A stretch of 64,000 bases of DNA from G963702155 sp963702155 (GCA_963702155.1 OY969717.1:558001-622000); one strand, 5' to 3'; counted from the first letter of the stretch, positions 54,064 through 63,991 are shown. Numbers and translations are program-made. Notes: a model not told the origin generated them from the sequence alone.

Positions 54064-54278
54064 TTAATTGCTATTTTGATAATATAAATAAACTACCTAT
54101 CGTAAAATCTTTACAAATTATTGCAGGTCTATCTTTTCTGTTTGGTGCATTAAGTCTTGTTTTTTCTATGATTTACTTTACACGCAGGGAGAGTATTTTT
54201 TTAGTTTTGCCTACACATATAGCAAGTTTTATTAACATCATGTATACCCCTATCCTCCTTTTAGCCTTAGCGAAATAA
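54060..54278 (+). CDS. Small two-helix membrane protein coupled to sufB
   Basis: A 72-residue membrane protein whose ATG overlaps the sufB stop by four bases. Helices at about 17-38 and 45-70. No known family. Translational coupling to sufB suggests co-production with the SUF system, but this may be fortuitous. It precedes the antisense DUF2306 gene. Confidence 0.6.
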   Translation: MINCYFDNINKLPIVKSLQIIAGLSFLFGALSLVFSMIYFTRRESIFLVLPTHIASFINIMYTPILLLALAK

Positions 54279-54353
54279 TAAAACATATAAAGAGCAAAAA
54301 TGACGCAATTTTAAAAAAAGGGGCTACTGAATAAATCAGAAAATATCTAAACA

Positions 54354-55106
54354 TTACTTCGTTTTAACAAAATAAAAACGATCTTCTTTGGAAAAACGTA
54401 CAGAACAATTAAAGAAAGGCTTTATATGCTTCCACCGCCCTTTAAACGTTGTTGCTTCGATATAAAGCTCAGCTATAAGAAGGTTAAATTGCCAACTCAC
54501 CATGCTTTGCATAACTTTGGCGGTGACCGGACTGGAAATACCAAAGGGAAAAAGTAATTTATATGTAACATTAACGTGTATAAACGCAAACGTCATAGCA
54601 TAGCTTCGGATCATCCAACGACGATGCGCTATAAAATCCTTATTTATAGCAGCCGTATAGGCAAAAAAAGTAACAATAAACCAAATAGTCGCCATAAAAC
54701 CGAAACCAACACGAGGTGTAAGACCAATCGGATTATTCATAGCAAGAGGAAAAACAGTTATAGCGCCAATCAAACAGCCTATAACATATAATTTTCCTAT
54801 AGTTTTATGGATATTGGGATGCTCTTTACGTAGACGCGAACTAAAAAGAAAAGGGCCTAATGCAATAGCAGGTATAGACGCTGCAATATGCAAAAATAAA
54901 AGTAGGTTATCTCCAAAAAGCCAGGCATTAAAAACCTGAGATGCATAACGAACAGAAGAAAAAGTATGAATATTTAGGAAGTAAGCCAGCGGAATATCAA
55001 GCACCAAAATAATGGCAATAATCATTATCTTCATTATAATGGGCATTTCGATAAAATAATCGAAGCTTTTATTTGCAATACGAAAGAATTTTTCTATATA
55101 AGGCAC
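54354..55106 (-). CDS. DUF2306 membrane protein, antisense inside the suf operon
   Basis: A 250-residue membrane protein with six helices. NIHKTIGKLYVIGCLIGAIT and IAHRRWMIRSYAMTFAFIHV match the DUF2306 family, which has a conserved histidine-containing H-R-R-W-M-I-R-S motif. Function unknown. It lies between the sufB and sufC transcription units in opposite orientation, so sufC onwards likely has its own promoter. Confidence 0.85.
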   Translation of the reverse strand: MPYIEKFFRIANKSFDYFIEMPIIMKIMIIAIILVLDIPLAYFLNIHTFSSVRYASQVFNAWLFGDNLLLFLHIAASIPAIALGPFLFSSRLRKEHPNIHKTIGKLYVIGCLIGAITVFPLAMNNPIGLTPRVGFGFMATIWFIVTFFAYTAAINKDFIAHRRWMIRSYAMTFAFIHVNVTYKLLFPFGISSPVTAKVMQSMVSWQFNLLIAELYIEATTFKGRWKHIKPFFNCSVRFSKEDRFYFVKTK

Positions 55107-55195
55107 TATAATAAACCAACTTATATTGTAAAAAAGCCTAATGATATAATAAAGTATTATGAGTAGGGTTAAATACTAAAAAAGAAAAGAAAATA

Positions 55196-55957
55196 ATGAT
55201 TAAAATTAAAGACGTACATGTAAACATCGAAACAGATGATGGAGATAAAGAAATCCTGAAAGGGCTTAGCCTTGATATTGAGGCGGGCGAAGTGCATGCG
55301 ATTATGGGCCCAAACGGGTCGGGTAAATCAACTCTGGCATATGTACTTGGCGGGCGCGAAGAATATGAAGTAACCAAAGGTACAATTGAAATGAATGGCG
55401 AAAATTTGCTGGAAATGGAACCGGAAGAACGCGCCGCCGCCGGATTGTTTTTAGCCTTTCAGTATCCTATCGAAATTCCCGGCGTAAACATGAGTACGTT
55501 TTTGAAGACATCAATTAACGCCATTCGAAAGCAACGCGATGAAGATGAATTAGATGCACTTGCAATGCTCAAACTGATCAAGGCCAAAACAAAAGAGCTT
55601 GGCATCAAGGATGATATGATGAAACGCGCTGTGAATGTAGGTTTTTCCGGCGGAGAGAAAAAACGCAACGAAGTGCTACAAATGGCGATGTTAGAGCCAA
55701 AGTTTGCCGTGCTCGATGAAACTGACTCCGGTCTTGATATCGACGCCTTGAAAGTCGTCGCAGATGGCGTAAACAAAATGCGCACATCCAACCGCTCATT
55801 CTTGGTTATCACGCATTATCAGCGTTTGCTAGACTATATAAAACCAGATGTCGTTCACATCCTTGCCGATGGAAAAATTATTAAAACAGGCGGCCCCGAA
55901 CTAGCAAAAGAGTTGGAAGAAAAAGGTTATACCGATTTTATAAAGGACGCAGCATAA
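55196..55957 (+). CDS. sufC: Fe-S assembly ATPase SufC
   Basis: SufC, an ABC-type ATPase subunit of SufBC2D. 253 residues: Walker A IMGPNGSGKSTLAYVLGGRE, signature GFSGGEKKRNEVLQMAML, Walker B AVLDETDSGLDIDAL and H-loop LVITHYQRLLDYIKPD. Typical length. sufD follows after four bases. Confidence 0.97.
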   Translation: MIKIKDVHVNIETDDGDKEILKGLSLDIEAGEVHAIMGPNGSGKSTLAYVLGGREEYEVTKGTIEMNGENLLEMEPEERAAAGLFLAFQYPIEIPGVNMSTFLKTSINAIRKQRDEDELDALAMLKLIKAKTKELGIKDDMMKRAVNVGFSGGEKKRNEVLQMAMLEPKFAVLDETDSGLDIDALKVVADGVNKMRTSNRSFLVITHYQRLLDYIKPDVVHILADGKIIKTGGPELAKELEEKGYTDFIKDAA

Positions 55958-55961
55958 AATC

Positions 55962-56915
55962 ATGACACGTACAGCCCTTAAAATGGATGATCTACCTACA
56001 CCAAAACTTGAAGAATGGAAATACACCAATCTTCAGCGCGCAATGCCCAAAAATCTTGCGCCTCTTGAAGGTGTGCAAGTAGATATCCACAAAACCCGTG
56101 GACAAATCTGTGAACATGTTGAGGAAATCGTGTTTACAGGCGAGCAGGGGGCGGAGCAAAACCCGCGCCTATCCATTACTTTAGAAGAGGGCGCACAGCT
56201 CACGATAATTGAGCGTCATGATGGGCAGGGTGCATATTGGAAAAATATGCTAACCACAATAAAAATTGCAAAGAATGCACGTTTACATCATGTACGCCTC
56301 TGTCAGGATAGTGAAGAAGCTATTCATACGAATATGGTGCATATTGAGATGCATAAGGATTCTTGCTATAACGGGTTCTCGCTTAATCTGGGGGCAAAAA
56401 TGAGCCGTCACGACATTCATGCCGTTTTAAGCGGATCGAATATCGAATGTAGTTTGAACGGCCTAAACCTTCATAAGGGCGTTCAGCATGGTGATACGAC
56501 CATTTTAATGGAACATGCCGCCCCGCATTGCCAATCGAACCAGTTTTATCGTTCAGTGTTGGATGATCATGCCCGTGGCGTTTTTCAAGGAAAAGTACAC
56601 GTACACCGTATCGCCCAAAAAACAGATGGATACCAGCTATCAAATGCGATTCTCCTTTCCGAAAAGGCGGAAATGGATACAAAACCAGAGCTTGAAATCT
56701 ATGCCGATGATGTAAAATGCTCACACGGCGCAACAACAGGACAGCTTGATGAGGAGCCGCTATTTTACCTTCGTTCACGGGGGCTTAGCAAAAGCGAGGC
56801 TAGACAATTACTTATACAAGCGTTTGTGGATGAGGTTGCGGATAAAATTATGGATGAAACGATACAAATGCGCGTAAAGGGCTTATCTCTCAAATGGTTA
56901 CAAAGCGTCCTTTGA
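55962..56915 (+). CDS. sufD: Fe-S cluster assembly protein SufD
   Basis: SufD, partner of SufB in the scaffold. The 317-residue product is shorter than E. coli SufD (423) but has the conserved TPKLEEWKYTNLQRAM start and the C-terminal DDVKCSHGATTGQLDEEPLF, YLRSRGLSKSEARQLLIQAF core with the functional His. The reduction in length is in the N-terminal half, common among alphaproteobacteria. It lies four bases after sufC. Confidence 0.93.
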   Translation: MTRTALKMDDLPTPKLEEWKYTNLQRAMPKNLAPLEGVQVDIHKTRGQICEHVEEIVFTGEQGAEQNPRLSITLEEGAQLTIIERHDGQGAYWKNMLTTIKIAKNARLHHVRLCQDSEEAIHTNMVHIEMHKDSCYNGFSLNLGAKMSRHDIHAVLSGSNIECSLNGLNLHKGVQHGDTTILMEHAAPHCQSNQFYRSVLDDHARGVFQGKVHVHRIAQKTDGYQLSNAILLSEKAEMDTKPELEIYADDVKCSHGATTGQLDEEPLFYLRSRGLSKSEARQLLIQAFVDEVADKIMDETIQMRVKGLSLKWLQSVL

Positions 56916-56916
56916 A

Positions 56917-58143
56917 ATGAAAAAGGATATTTCAAACTATCGTAATGACTTTCCGATCCTGTCTACCACCATGAACGGAAAACCATTGGCGTTTTTGGAT
57001 ACGGCCGCAAGCGCGCAAAAACCGCAAATCGTAATTGATACAACAAATCATATTCAATCAAAGGGTTACGCAAACGTACACCGCGGATTGTATAAAATAT
57101 CTCAAAACCTTACAGAACAATTTGAGGCCGTACGTGTAAAAATTGCTCGCTTTTTAAATGCAAAATCTGACAAAAATATCGTGTTTACAAAAAACACGAC
57201 TGAAGCCATAAACCTAGTTGCCCAAAGCTGGGGCCGTACATTTTTAAAGGCTGAAGATGAAATAATTCTGACCGATATGGAACATCATGCCAATATCGTG
57301 CCTTGGCAATTACTTGCCCAGGAAATCGGCTTTGAGATAAAAACAATCCCTTTTAATGACAAGGGTGTATTGATTACAGATACATTAAAAGCGCTTCTAA
57401 CATCAGAAACCAAATTTGTTGGATGTGTCCATATATCTAATGCTCTTGGGATAATCAATCCTGTAAATGAGATTATATCTACAGTGAAATCTTTCAATAG
57501 CGATATAAAAATTTTGATAGATGGATCGCAAGCCGTTGTTCATGATACAATAGACGTACAGGCAATTAATGCTGATTTTTACACTTTTACCGGTCATAAA
57601 CTTTATGGGCCCACAGGTGTAGGGGTATTATACGGAAAAACGGATGTGTTAAACACGATGCCGCCTTATCAGGGAGGCGGGGATATGATAGAGCAGGTAA
57701 GCTTTTCAGGCACTACATATAAAGAACCGCCATTTCGTTTCGAGGCCGGTACGCCTGCAATTATTGAAGTTATCGGGTTAGGCGCGGCTGTGGATTATAT
57801 TGTGGATATAGGTATGGATAACATTAAGGCGCACGAGGACAGTCTTTATGTTTATGCAGAAAATAAAATAAAATCCATTGAAGGCCTAAAAATCCATGGA
57901 TCGGCGCCTAATAAAGCTGGCGCTATATCTTTTACTATGAAAAACATACATATAAGCGATATTGCAATGGTATTAGATCAGTGCGGTGTAGCGGTAAGAT
58001 CCGGACATCATTGCTGTATGCCGCTAATGGAAAAAATGGGTTTGGAGGGCACTGTACGTGCCTCGATCGGCCTATATACAAATAAGCAGGATATTGATCA
58101 GCTTTATAAAGGGCTTATAAAAGTGAAGGAATTATTCGCATGA
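56917..58143 (+). CDS. sufS: Cysteine desulfurase SufS
   Basis: SufS, a PLP enzyme that removes sulfur from cysteine to give a persulfide for cluster assembly. 408 residues. The PLP lysine lies in FYTFTGHKLYGPTGVGVLYG (near 228), the substrate region is FEAGTPAIIEVIGLGAAVDY, and the catalytic cysteine in VAVRSGHHCCMPLMEKMG (near 366). One base separates it from sufD, and ATGA overlap links it to sufT. Confidence 0.96.
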   Translation: MKKDISNYRNDFPILSTTMNGKPLAFLDTAASAQKPQIVIDTTNHIQSKGYANVHRGLYKISQNLTEQFEAVRVKIARFLNAKSDKNIVFTKNTTEAINLVAQSWGRTFLKAEDEIILTDMEHHANIVPWQLLAQEIGFEIKTIPFNDKGVLITDTLKALLTSETKFVGCVHISNALGIINPVNEIISTVKSFNSDIKILIDGSQAVVHDTIDVQAINADFYTFTGHKLYGPTGVGVLYGKTDVLNTMPPYQGGGDMIEQVSFSGTTYKEPPFRFEAGTPAIIEVIGLGAAVDYIVDIGMDNIKAHEDSLYVYAENKIKSIEGLKIHGSAPNKAGAISFTMKNIHISDIAMVLDQCGVAVRSGHHCCMPLMEKMGLEGTVRASIGLYTNKQDIDQLYKGLIKVKELFA

Positions 58144-58571
58144 GTAAAATCAAAAATGAACCACTCGCCGATGAAGAAATGGTACGCAATGCCGTTGGCG
58201 CGGATGAATACGATGAATTAGCGCACCCCCCCAATGTTGAAGCACCCGAAGGGCACGCATTGTGGCCGGAAATCCGTGATGCTATTCGTGAAATCTACGA
58301 TCCTGAAATTCCGGTAAATATATATGAGCTTGGCCTTATATACAAAATTGTGATCCATGATAAAGATGCAGGCGTACATGATATAGATGTTAAAATGTCT
58401 TTAACATCACCGGGGTGTCCTGTTGCACAAGAAATGCCGGGATGGGTACAAGGCGCTCTTCTCCCGCTAAAAGGGATAGGAGAAGTTGATGTAGAAATTA
58501 TATGGGATCCAACTTGGGATCCATCCATGATGGCCGAAACTGCCAAAATGCAGCTTAATATGTTTGCTTAA
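58140..58571 (+). CDS. sufT: SufT-like DUF59/MIP18 Fe-S assembly protein
   Basis: A 143-residue protein. The DUF59 domain (about 40-140) has REIYDPEIPVNIYELGLIYK and KMSLTSPGCPVAQEMPGWVQ with the conserved cysteine, plus DVEIIWDPTWDPSMMAETAK. SufT promotes Fe-S maturation alongside SUF. It overlaps sufS by four bases. Confidence 0.9.
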   Translation: MSKIKNEPLADEEMVRNAVGADEYDELAHPPNVEAPEGHALWPEIRDAIREIYDPEIPVNIYELGLIYKIVIHDKDAGVHDIDVKMSLTSPGCPVAQEMPGWVQGALLPLKGIGEVDVEIIWDPTWDPSMMAETAKMQLNMFA

Positions 58572-58597
58572 ACAAAACACGTACAGGGTTAAATTCT

Positions 58598-58984
58598 ATG
58601 CAGCCAATACAAATTACAGACAAGGCAGCCGCGCAAATAAAAATGCTATTGAACAAAGCGCCCGAAGGCACACCCGGTTTACGGTTGAATGTCAAACCCA
58701 CAGGGTGTTCCGGCAATACATATAAAATGGAATATATAAAGCCTAAAGACACTGTGGATAATGATGATAAGTTTGATCATGATGGCGCATCCCTTTATAT
58801 ACCTAAGATGCACTCATGGATGCTTTTTGGTATAACTGTGGATTATATTGTGGATGAATTGGGCAATGCCCGCTTTGATTTCTCAAATCCGAATGAAACC
58901 AGCCGATGCGGGTGCGGGGAGAGTTTTCATGTTGATGTTAAAACCCTACAAAAAATGCAAGAAAATTCTGGAAAGGCTGTTTAG
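58598..58984 (+). CDS. sufA: A-type Fe-S carrier (SufA/IscA-like)
   Basis: A 128-residue A-type carrier. Three cluster-ligand cysteines: one in NVKPTGCSGNTYKMEY (near residue 35) and two in SRCGCGESFHVDV (near 110), preceded by RFDFSNPNETSRCG. Family start is MQPIQITDKAAAQIKMLLNK. It ends the operon; the last codon is 4 bases before the convergent dusA stop. Confidence 0.93.
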   Translation: MQPIQITDKAAAQIKMLLNKAPEGTPGLRLNVKPTGCSGNTYKMEYIKPKDTVDNDDKFDHDGASLYIPKMHSWMLFGITVDYIVDELGNARFDFSNPNETSRCGCGESFHVDVKTLQKMQENSGKAV

Positions 58985-58988
58985 ATAT

Positions 58989-59972
58989 TTAGTAAACGGC
59001 CTCTAGTGCTTTTATAATAACCGTTTCATCCGCGCCGTCTACATATGGCAACGTGCTAAGTGTACGTCTCCAGTTTTTACCGCCGCGCTGCCCGTAGAAT
59101 AAGCCTAAAATATGTCGTGTCATCGACTTTATAGGTACACCATAATTCTTATGCTGATCTTTCATATAAGCCATAAATTTGAGAGCCACATCATTTCGAT
59201 TTAAAACCTGATCATTTCCAAAAATTTCATGCTCTATTTCCCTCATAAACCAAGGGTTTTGATATGCCTCGCGTCCAATCATGACGCCATCACTATATTC
59301 CAGACCTTCTAATGCGGAAACCAAACTTTTGATACCACCATTAAGGATTATACGTAAATGCGGGTATTTATTCTTTAATGCGTACACCCGCTCATACATC
59401 AAAGGTGGAATTTCTCTATTTTCTTTTGGGCTTAAGCCTTTCAGCCAAGCTTTACGAGCATGAACGATAAAAGTTTTACAGCCCTTATCCGCAATAATAT
59501 CCACAAATCGATCGAGAAATATAAAATCATCAGAGTCATCAATACCAATACGGCATTTTACAGTAACCGGAATATCAACGGCAGCTTGCATTGCGGCTAC
59601 ATTCGCCGCTACTAAATTCGGTTCAGCCATAAGACATGCCCCAAATGCACCTTTTTGCACGCGTTCCGATGGGCAACCGCAATTTATATTAATCTGATTA
59701 TAACCGTACGTCTGCCCCAATTCTGCTGACCTAGCCATATCAGAAGGGTCACTGCCTCCAAGTTGTAGCGCGATAGGGTGTTCAGCTTGAGAAAATTTTA
59801 AAAAACGGTGTTTCTCACCATGAATAAGCGCACCAGTTGTGATCATTTCTGTATAGAGAAGACAATGTGGCGATATCAGACGCATAAAATAACGGAAATG
59901 ACGATCCGTCCAGTCCATCATCGGTGCAACAGATATTTCTTTATTTTGTAAGGAACTGCAAATTTTATCCAC
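58989..59972 (-). CDS. dusA: tRNA-dihydrouridine synthase A
   Basis: DusA reduces uridine 20/20a in the D-loop using FMN. The 327-residue product starts EISVAPMMDWTDRHFRYFMR after a short leader, and has NINCGCPSERVQKGAFGACL (catalytic Cys near residue 99), RIGIDDSDDFIFLDRFVDII, ILNGGIKSL and GREAYQNPWFMREI. Typical of DusA. Confidence 0.95.
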   Translation of the reverse strand: MDKICSSLQNKEISVAPMMDWTDRHFRYFMRLISPHCLLYTEMITTGALIHGEKHRFLKFSQAEHPIALQLGGSDPSDMARSAELGQTYGYNQININCGCPSERVQKGAFGACLMAEPNLVAANVAAMQAAVDIPVTVKCRIGIDDSDDFIFLDRFVDIIADKGCKTFIVHARKAWLKGLSPKENREIPPLMYERVYALKNKYPHLRIILNGGIKSLVSALEGLEYSDGVMIGREAYQNPWFMREIEHEIFGNDQVLNRNDVALKFMAYMKDQHKNYGVPIKSMTRHILGLFYGQRGGKNWRRTLSTLPYVDGADETVIIKALEAVY

Positions 59973-60064
59973 AGGGGCTTGTCCGCTATATAAAAATAAT
60001 GTTTAATAAGAAAAAGCTTATTCAAGCGCTTCTAGCATATATCACATAGAATTTCATAACTAAA

Positions 60065-60592
60065 ATGACACGATTTTTTCATTTAAAATTAGTATTTGCT
60101 ACACTATTGCTTGCAAGTATTCTTGTTTCAACAGCCACATGGGCGAATGACAATCCTTTTCGCTCTACAAATTATCCGATCCCGCGCTTTGCCACTACGG
60201 ATAATGATGAGGCCTTTGTAAGAACAGGCCCTGGAAAAAAATTCCCCATAAAATGGGTTTATAATAAACGAGCAATCCCAGTAGAAATAATTCTAGAATA
60301 CGATGCATGGCGCAAAATTCGTGATAAGGACGGACAAATAGGATGGATACATAAAGGGCTTTTAAGTGGAAAACGTGCAGGATTTATTCTATCAGATAAA
60401 CCAGAACAATTGGTCTTGATATATGCTGTAAATAGCGAAAATGCGCGCGCTGTTGCAAAAATACAACATGGCGCGCATGTTATGATAAACGAATGTCAGC
60501 AACGCTTTTGCAAGGTAAAAAGCCAAGGATATGAAGGGTGGGTACAAAGAAATTCAATTTGGGGTATTTACCCAAACGAAAATTTTGGCTAA
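60065..60592 (+). CDS. Secreted SH3-like domain protein
   Basis: A 175-residue exported protein with signal peptide (MTRFFHLKLVFATLLLASIL ... cleaved near TWA-ND). Two bacterial SH3 repeats follow: FVRTGPGKKFPIKWVYNKRA with WRKIRDKDGQIGWIHKGLLS, and a C-terminal SQGYEGWVQRNSIWGIYP. Proteins of this DUF1058/SH3_4 type bind peptidoglycan and are common in alphaproteobacteria near envelope genes. Confidence 0.82.
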   Translation: MTRFFHLKLVFATLLLASILVSTATWANDNPFRSTNYPIPRFATTDNDEAFVRTGPGKKFPIKWVYNKRAIPVEIILEYDAWRKIRDKDGQIGWIHKGLLSGKRAGFILSDKPEQLVLIYAVNSENARAVAKIQHGAHVMINECQQRFCKVKSQGYEGWVQRNSIWGIYPNENFG

Positions 60593-60707
60593 CCTTTAAA
60601 TATTAAAGTATTCTTTTGTACTTTCCACATAATATATACAAATTTGTCCTCTGACTTACCCACACGTACACTTATAAAACTTTCTGTTACCGAGCGTTAT
60701 AATACAT

Positions 60708-61742
60708 ATGTTCGGACATATTAAGGATTCAAAATATATGTTTTTATTCCCGCTATCGCAAAAACCTCAAATGGGTGCAAGCCTATATAAAAAGTTCATA
60801 GCAGATGCTACTGATACAATGCATGGCATTGATGTTATGCAAGTCATACTAAGAATTGCAGGCGTATTGGTTGAAACATGCTTTTTATATGACGAGCCGG
60901 ATATAGCACTTGAAAATGCGCTGGAAAATTTAGGTGAACGCCTTAAATGCAAGCCTTTTGAAGGTGCTTTGCCAAATAATATTATACCGCCGGCCCATAT
61001 TTTGGATCGGGAAACCGAAAAAGGGCGGGCGCAAGCCAAAGACTTTTTTGAAGAATGGCTTGAATGCCAGTTCGAATTTAGCGCTCTCGCAAATGTGATC
61101 ATCCACAGCCTCGTTGTTGCATGGGAAGATGATGGACTGCCGCGTCAAGAGGCCTATCGTTTGATCATCGAATGTGCTCAAAAATGCATGATGTTTGAAA
61201 TGGCGGCTCAGGAGCTGTGCGATGTAGTCATTGCAAATAAAGCACTCAAAGAAGGTTGGAAATTAGGTAACTGCGTCACCGCATTAAGCGCAATAGCCGG
61301 CGAACGTTTGTCGTACGCTTTAAATTCAGAGCGTCAAGCAACCATATCTTTTTACACTTCATCTGCACACGCCCAAGAAATAGATTGGGAAAGCCTTAAT
61401 TGTGTAGTGCACGTCATGACCCAAGAGGCTGTACGCCTCGGTGTGCCAGCAGGTAGTGACTGGCGTTTAGGCTTGGCGGCTAACGATATACCGCTAAATC
61501 CGCCTTTGGATCTGGTTGAAGGTATAGAGCCTTATTGCCGTACTTTCTTTGATATCGTAGGCATAACCAACATGTATGAACAAACAGTGGCGTGTGCAAA
61601 AGCTGCAGGGCGCATGCTAGCCGTAGTATCCGCCGGCGAATTGCCGGAAATGGAGCCAGCCATTGCAAAGCCTCTGGCAATGGCGGCAATTACGGAGACG
61701 TACACCTCGCTCCAAATGCCCAAGCAAGCGGCATATATTTAA
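60708..61742 (+). CDS. Hypothetical protein
   Basis: A 344-residue protein without known family. It is a helical, soluble protein with several cysteines and hydrophobic helices (MQVILRIAGVLVETCFLYDE; SALANVIIHSLVVAWEDDGL). An alternative start is ATG 60738. It precedes fabA by 122 bases. No function can be assigned. Confidence 0.68.
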   Translation: MFGHIKDSKYMFLFPLSQKPQMGASLYKKFIADATDTMHGIDVMQVILRIAGVLVETCFLYDEPDIALENALENLGERLKCKPFEGALPNNIIPPAHILDRETEKGRAQAKDFFEEWLECQFEFSALANVIIHSLVVAWEDDGLPRQEAYRLIIECAQKCMMFEMAAQELCDVVIANKALKEGWKLGNCVTALSAIAGERLSYALNSERQATISFYTSSAHAQEIDWESLNCVVHVMTQEAVRLGVPAGSDWRLGLAANDIPLNPPLDLVEGIEPYCRTFFDIVGITNMYEQTVACAKAAGRMLAVVSAGELPEMEPAIAKPLAMAAITETYTSLQMPKQAAYI

Positions 61743-61864
61743 AAAACATTCAAAACTTGTGTTACGATTTATCGCCCTTCGCTATTGCCAGTAAGGGGGA
61801 ATCTCCTTATAAATTATTTAAATAATCAAACTATATATTCAAACATCATAATGGAATCGTATCT

Positions 61865-62389
61865 ATGACATTCGACCCCAAGAAAAGTTACACAAAAGAC
61901 GATCTGATCGCATGTGGTCATGGAGAAATATTTGGCCCCGGCAACGCGCGTTTACCGCTTCCTCCTATGCTTATGTTCGATCGTATAACAAATGTATCTT
62001 TAGAAGGCGGCGCAAATAACAAAGGCATTATCGAAGCCGAATTCGATATTAGCCCCGATCTTTGGTTTTTCAAATGCCATTTTGAATCTGACCCCGTTAT
62101 GCCGGGATGTCTTGGTCTAGATGCGCTATGGCAGCTTTTAGGTTTTTATTTGGGTTGGACAGGTGCAAAAGGCTCTGGCCGCGCTTTAGGCCTTGGCGAA
62201 TTAAAACTGACTGGGCAGGTACAGCCAGATACAAAGCTTGTAAAATATGTGGTCAATTTAAAACGTGTTATAAATCGCAAGCTGGTTTTGGGGATTGGCG
62301 ATGGCGAAATGTATGCCGATGGCAAACTTATATATGAAGCCAAAGGCCTCAAAGTTGGCTTGTTTGACAACCCATCTGCCATGAGCTAA
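61865..62389 (+). CDS. fabA: 3-hydroxydecanoyl-ACP dehydratase/isomerase
   Basis: FabA dehydrates 3-hydroxydecanoyl-ACP and isomerises the double bond to start unsaturated fatty acid synthesis. 174 residues: MLMFDRITNVSLEGG, DLWFFKCHFESDPVMPGCLG (catalytic His and Asp), LDALWQLLGFYLGWTGAKGS and the C-terminal strand VINRKLVLGIGDGEMYADGK. Full length, followed by fabB. Confidence 0.96.
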   Translation: MTFDPKKSYTKDDLIACGHGEIFGPGNARLPLPPMLMFDRITNVSLEGGANNKGIIEAEFDISPDLWFFKCHFESDPVMPGCLGLDALWQLLGFYLGWTGAKGSGRALGLGELKLTGQVQPDTKLVKYVVNLKRVINRKLVLGIGDGEMYADGKLIYEAKGLKVGLFDNPSAMS

Positions 62390-62428
62390 ATCGTTAAAAC
62401 GTATAACGATTAAAAAGGAATTATAATT

Positions 62429-63652
62429 ATGACCCGCCGTGTTGTTATTACTGGTATAGGCATTATTTCTTGTATTGGAAACAATCAGGAAGAGGTTTTG
62501 ACGTCCTTAAAGGCTGGAAAATCAGGTATTACCTTTTCCCCTGAATATGCCGAAATGGGCTTTCGCTCACATGTCTATGGCAAACCGGATATTGATCTGA
62601 AAGACCATATTGATAAGCGGTTGTTCCGTTTTATGGGCGACGCCGCGGCGTATACCCATTTATCAATGGAGCAAGCGATTGCAGATTCAGGATTAAGCGA
62701 AGATCAGGTAAGTAATCCGCGCACGGGTATTATTGTTGGGTCAGGCGGCCCATCCACGCGCGCGCAAGTCGAAGCGGCCGATATTTCCCGCGAAAAAGGC
62801 CCAAAACGCGTAGGACCCTTTGCTGTGCCAAAGGCGATGTGCTCAACCACCTCGGCCACCGCCGCAACCAATTTTAAAATCAAAGGTGTAAATTATACAA
62901 TTTCATCGGCTTGCTCAACATCCGCACACTGCATAGGCAACGCAACCGAGCAAATCCAGTGGGGCAAGCAAGACATAATGTTTGCCGGCGGCGGGGAAGA
63001 GCTTGATTGGACATTATCCGTATTATTTGATGCTATGGGCGCAATGTCATCCAAATATAATGATAGACCTGAAAAGGCCGCGCGTGCCTATGACGCGGAT
63101 CGCGATGGTTTTGTTATTGCCGGCGGAGGCGGCATTGTGGTGTTGGAAGAACTGGAACACGCAAAAGCACGCGGCGCAAAAATATATGCCGAAGTCACCG
63201 GATACGGCGCAACATCAGACGGACATGATATGGTTGCCCCAAGCGGTGAAGGCGGAAAACGCTGCATGGAGCAGGCACTATCAACCGTAAAAACGGCCGT
63301 AACATATATCAACACACATGGTACGAGTACACCCGTTGGTGATGTTAAAGAGATTGAAGCCATTCGCGACGTATTTGAAGATAAAGATATGCCGCATATA
63401 GGGGCAACAAAATCCATGACCGGGCATTCGCTTGGCGCTACAGGCGTACAGGAAACGATCTACAGCCTTCTGATGATGAATAACGACTTTGTCGCCGAAA
63501 GCATTAATATCGAAAACTTGGACGAATGTGCAGAAGGCCTGCCTATTGCACGCAAACGAATAGACAATGTCGATCATCAAACCATAATATCAAACAGCTT
63601 TGGCTTCGGCGGCACAAACTGTACCCTTGCCATCAGCAAGTATCAGGATTAA
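62429..63652 (+). CDS. fabB: 3-oxoacyl-ACP synthase I
   Basis: FabB elongates the unsaturated product of FabA. 407 residues: MTRRVVITGIGIISCIGNNQ, the catalytic cysteine in YTISSACSTSAHCIGNATEQ (near residue 161), histidines in YINTHGTSTPVGDVKEIEAI (near 296) and GATKSMTGHSLGATGVQETI (near 331), and the terminal SNSFGFGGTNCTLAIS. fabA lies 39 bases upstream and a CsaA-like gene 3 bases downstream. Confidence 0.97.
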   Translation: MTRRVVITGIGIISCIGNNQEEVLTSLKAGKSGITFSPEYAEMGFRSHVYGKPDIDLKDHIDKRLFRFMGDAAAYTHLSMEQAIADSGLSEDQVSNPRTGIIVGSGGPSTRAQVEAADISREKGPKRVGPFAVPKAMCSTTSATAATNFKIKGVNYTISSACSTSAHCIGNATEQIQWGKQDIMFAGGGEELDWTLSVLFDAMGAMSSKYNDRPEKAARAYDADRDGFVIAGGGGIVVLEELEHAKARGAKIYAEVTGYGATSDGHDMVAPSGEGGKRCMEQALSTVKTAVTYINTHGTSTPVGDVKEIEAIRDVFEDKDMPHIGATKSMTGHSLGATGVQETIYSLLMMNNDFVAESINIENLDECAEGLPIARKRIDNVDHQTIISNSFGFGGTNCTLAISKYQD

Positions 63653-63655
63653 CCA

Positions 63656-63991
63656 ATGACAATCTCATATGATGATTTTTTAAAAGTCGATATCCGCATA
63701 GGTACAATTATTGAGGCACACAAATTTCCCGAAGCAAGAAAACCAGCATATAAACTCATAATAGATTTTGGCAAAGATATCGGAATAAAAAAATCATCGG
63801 CCCAAATAACAAAACACTATTCGCTCGAAAAATTAACAGGCAAAAAAATCATGGCCGTTGTCAATTTTCCCGAAAAACAAATCGGGCCATTTATGTCTCA
63901 ATGCCTGACACTCGGATTTTCCGACGAAAATGGCAATATTGTTTTAGCCACACCTGATAAAGAAACACCTGACGGCGCCCGATTACATTGA
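63656..63991 (+). CDS. CsaA-like tRNA-binding domain protein
   Basis: A 111-residue OB-fold tRNA-binding protein. FLKVDIRIGTIIEAHKFPEA and RKPAYKLIIDFGKDIGIKKS, then VVNFPEKQIGPFMSQCLTLG and the end TPDKETPDGARLH match the CsaA/YgjH family, a chaperone-like or tRNA-related protein. It lies 3 bases after fabB. Confidence 0.9.
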   Translation: MTISYDDFLKVDIRIGTIIEAHKFPEARKPAYKLIIDFGKDIGIKKSSAQITKHYSLEKLTGKKIMAVVNFPEKQIGPFMSQCLTLGFSDENGNIVLATPDKETPDGARLH

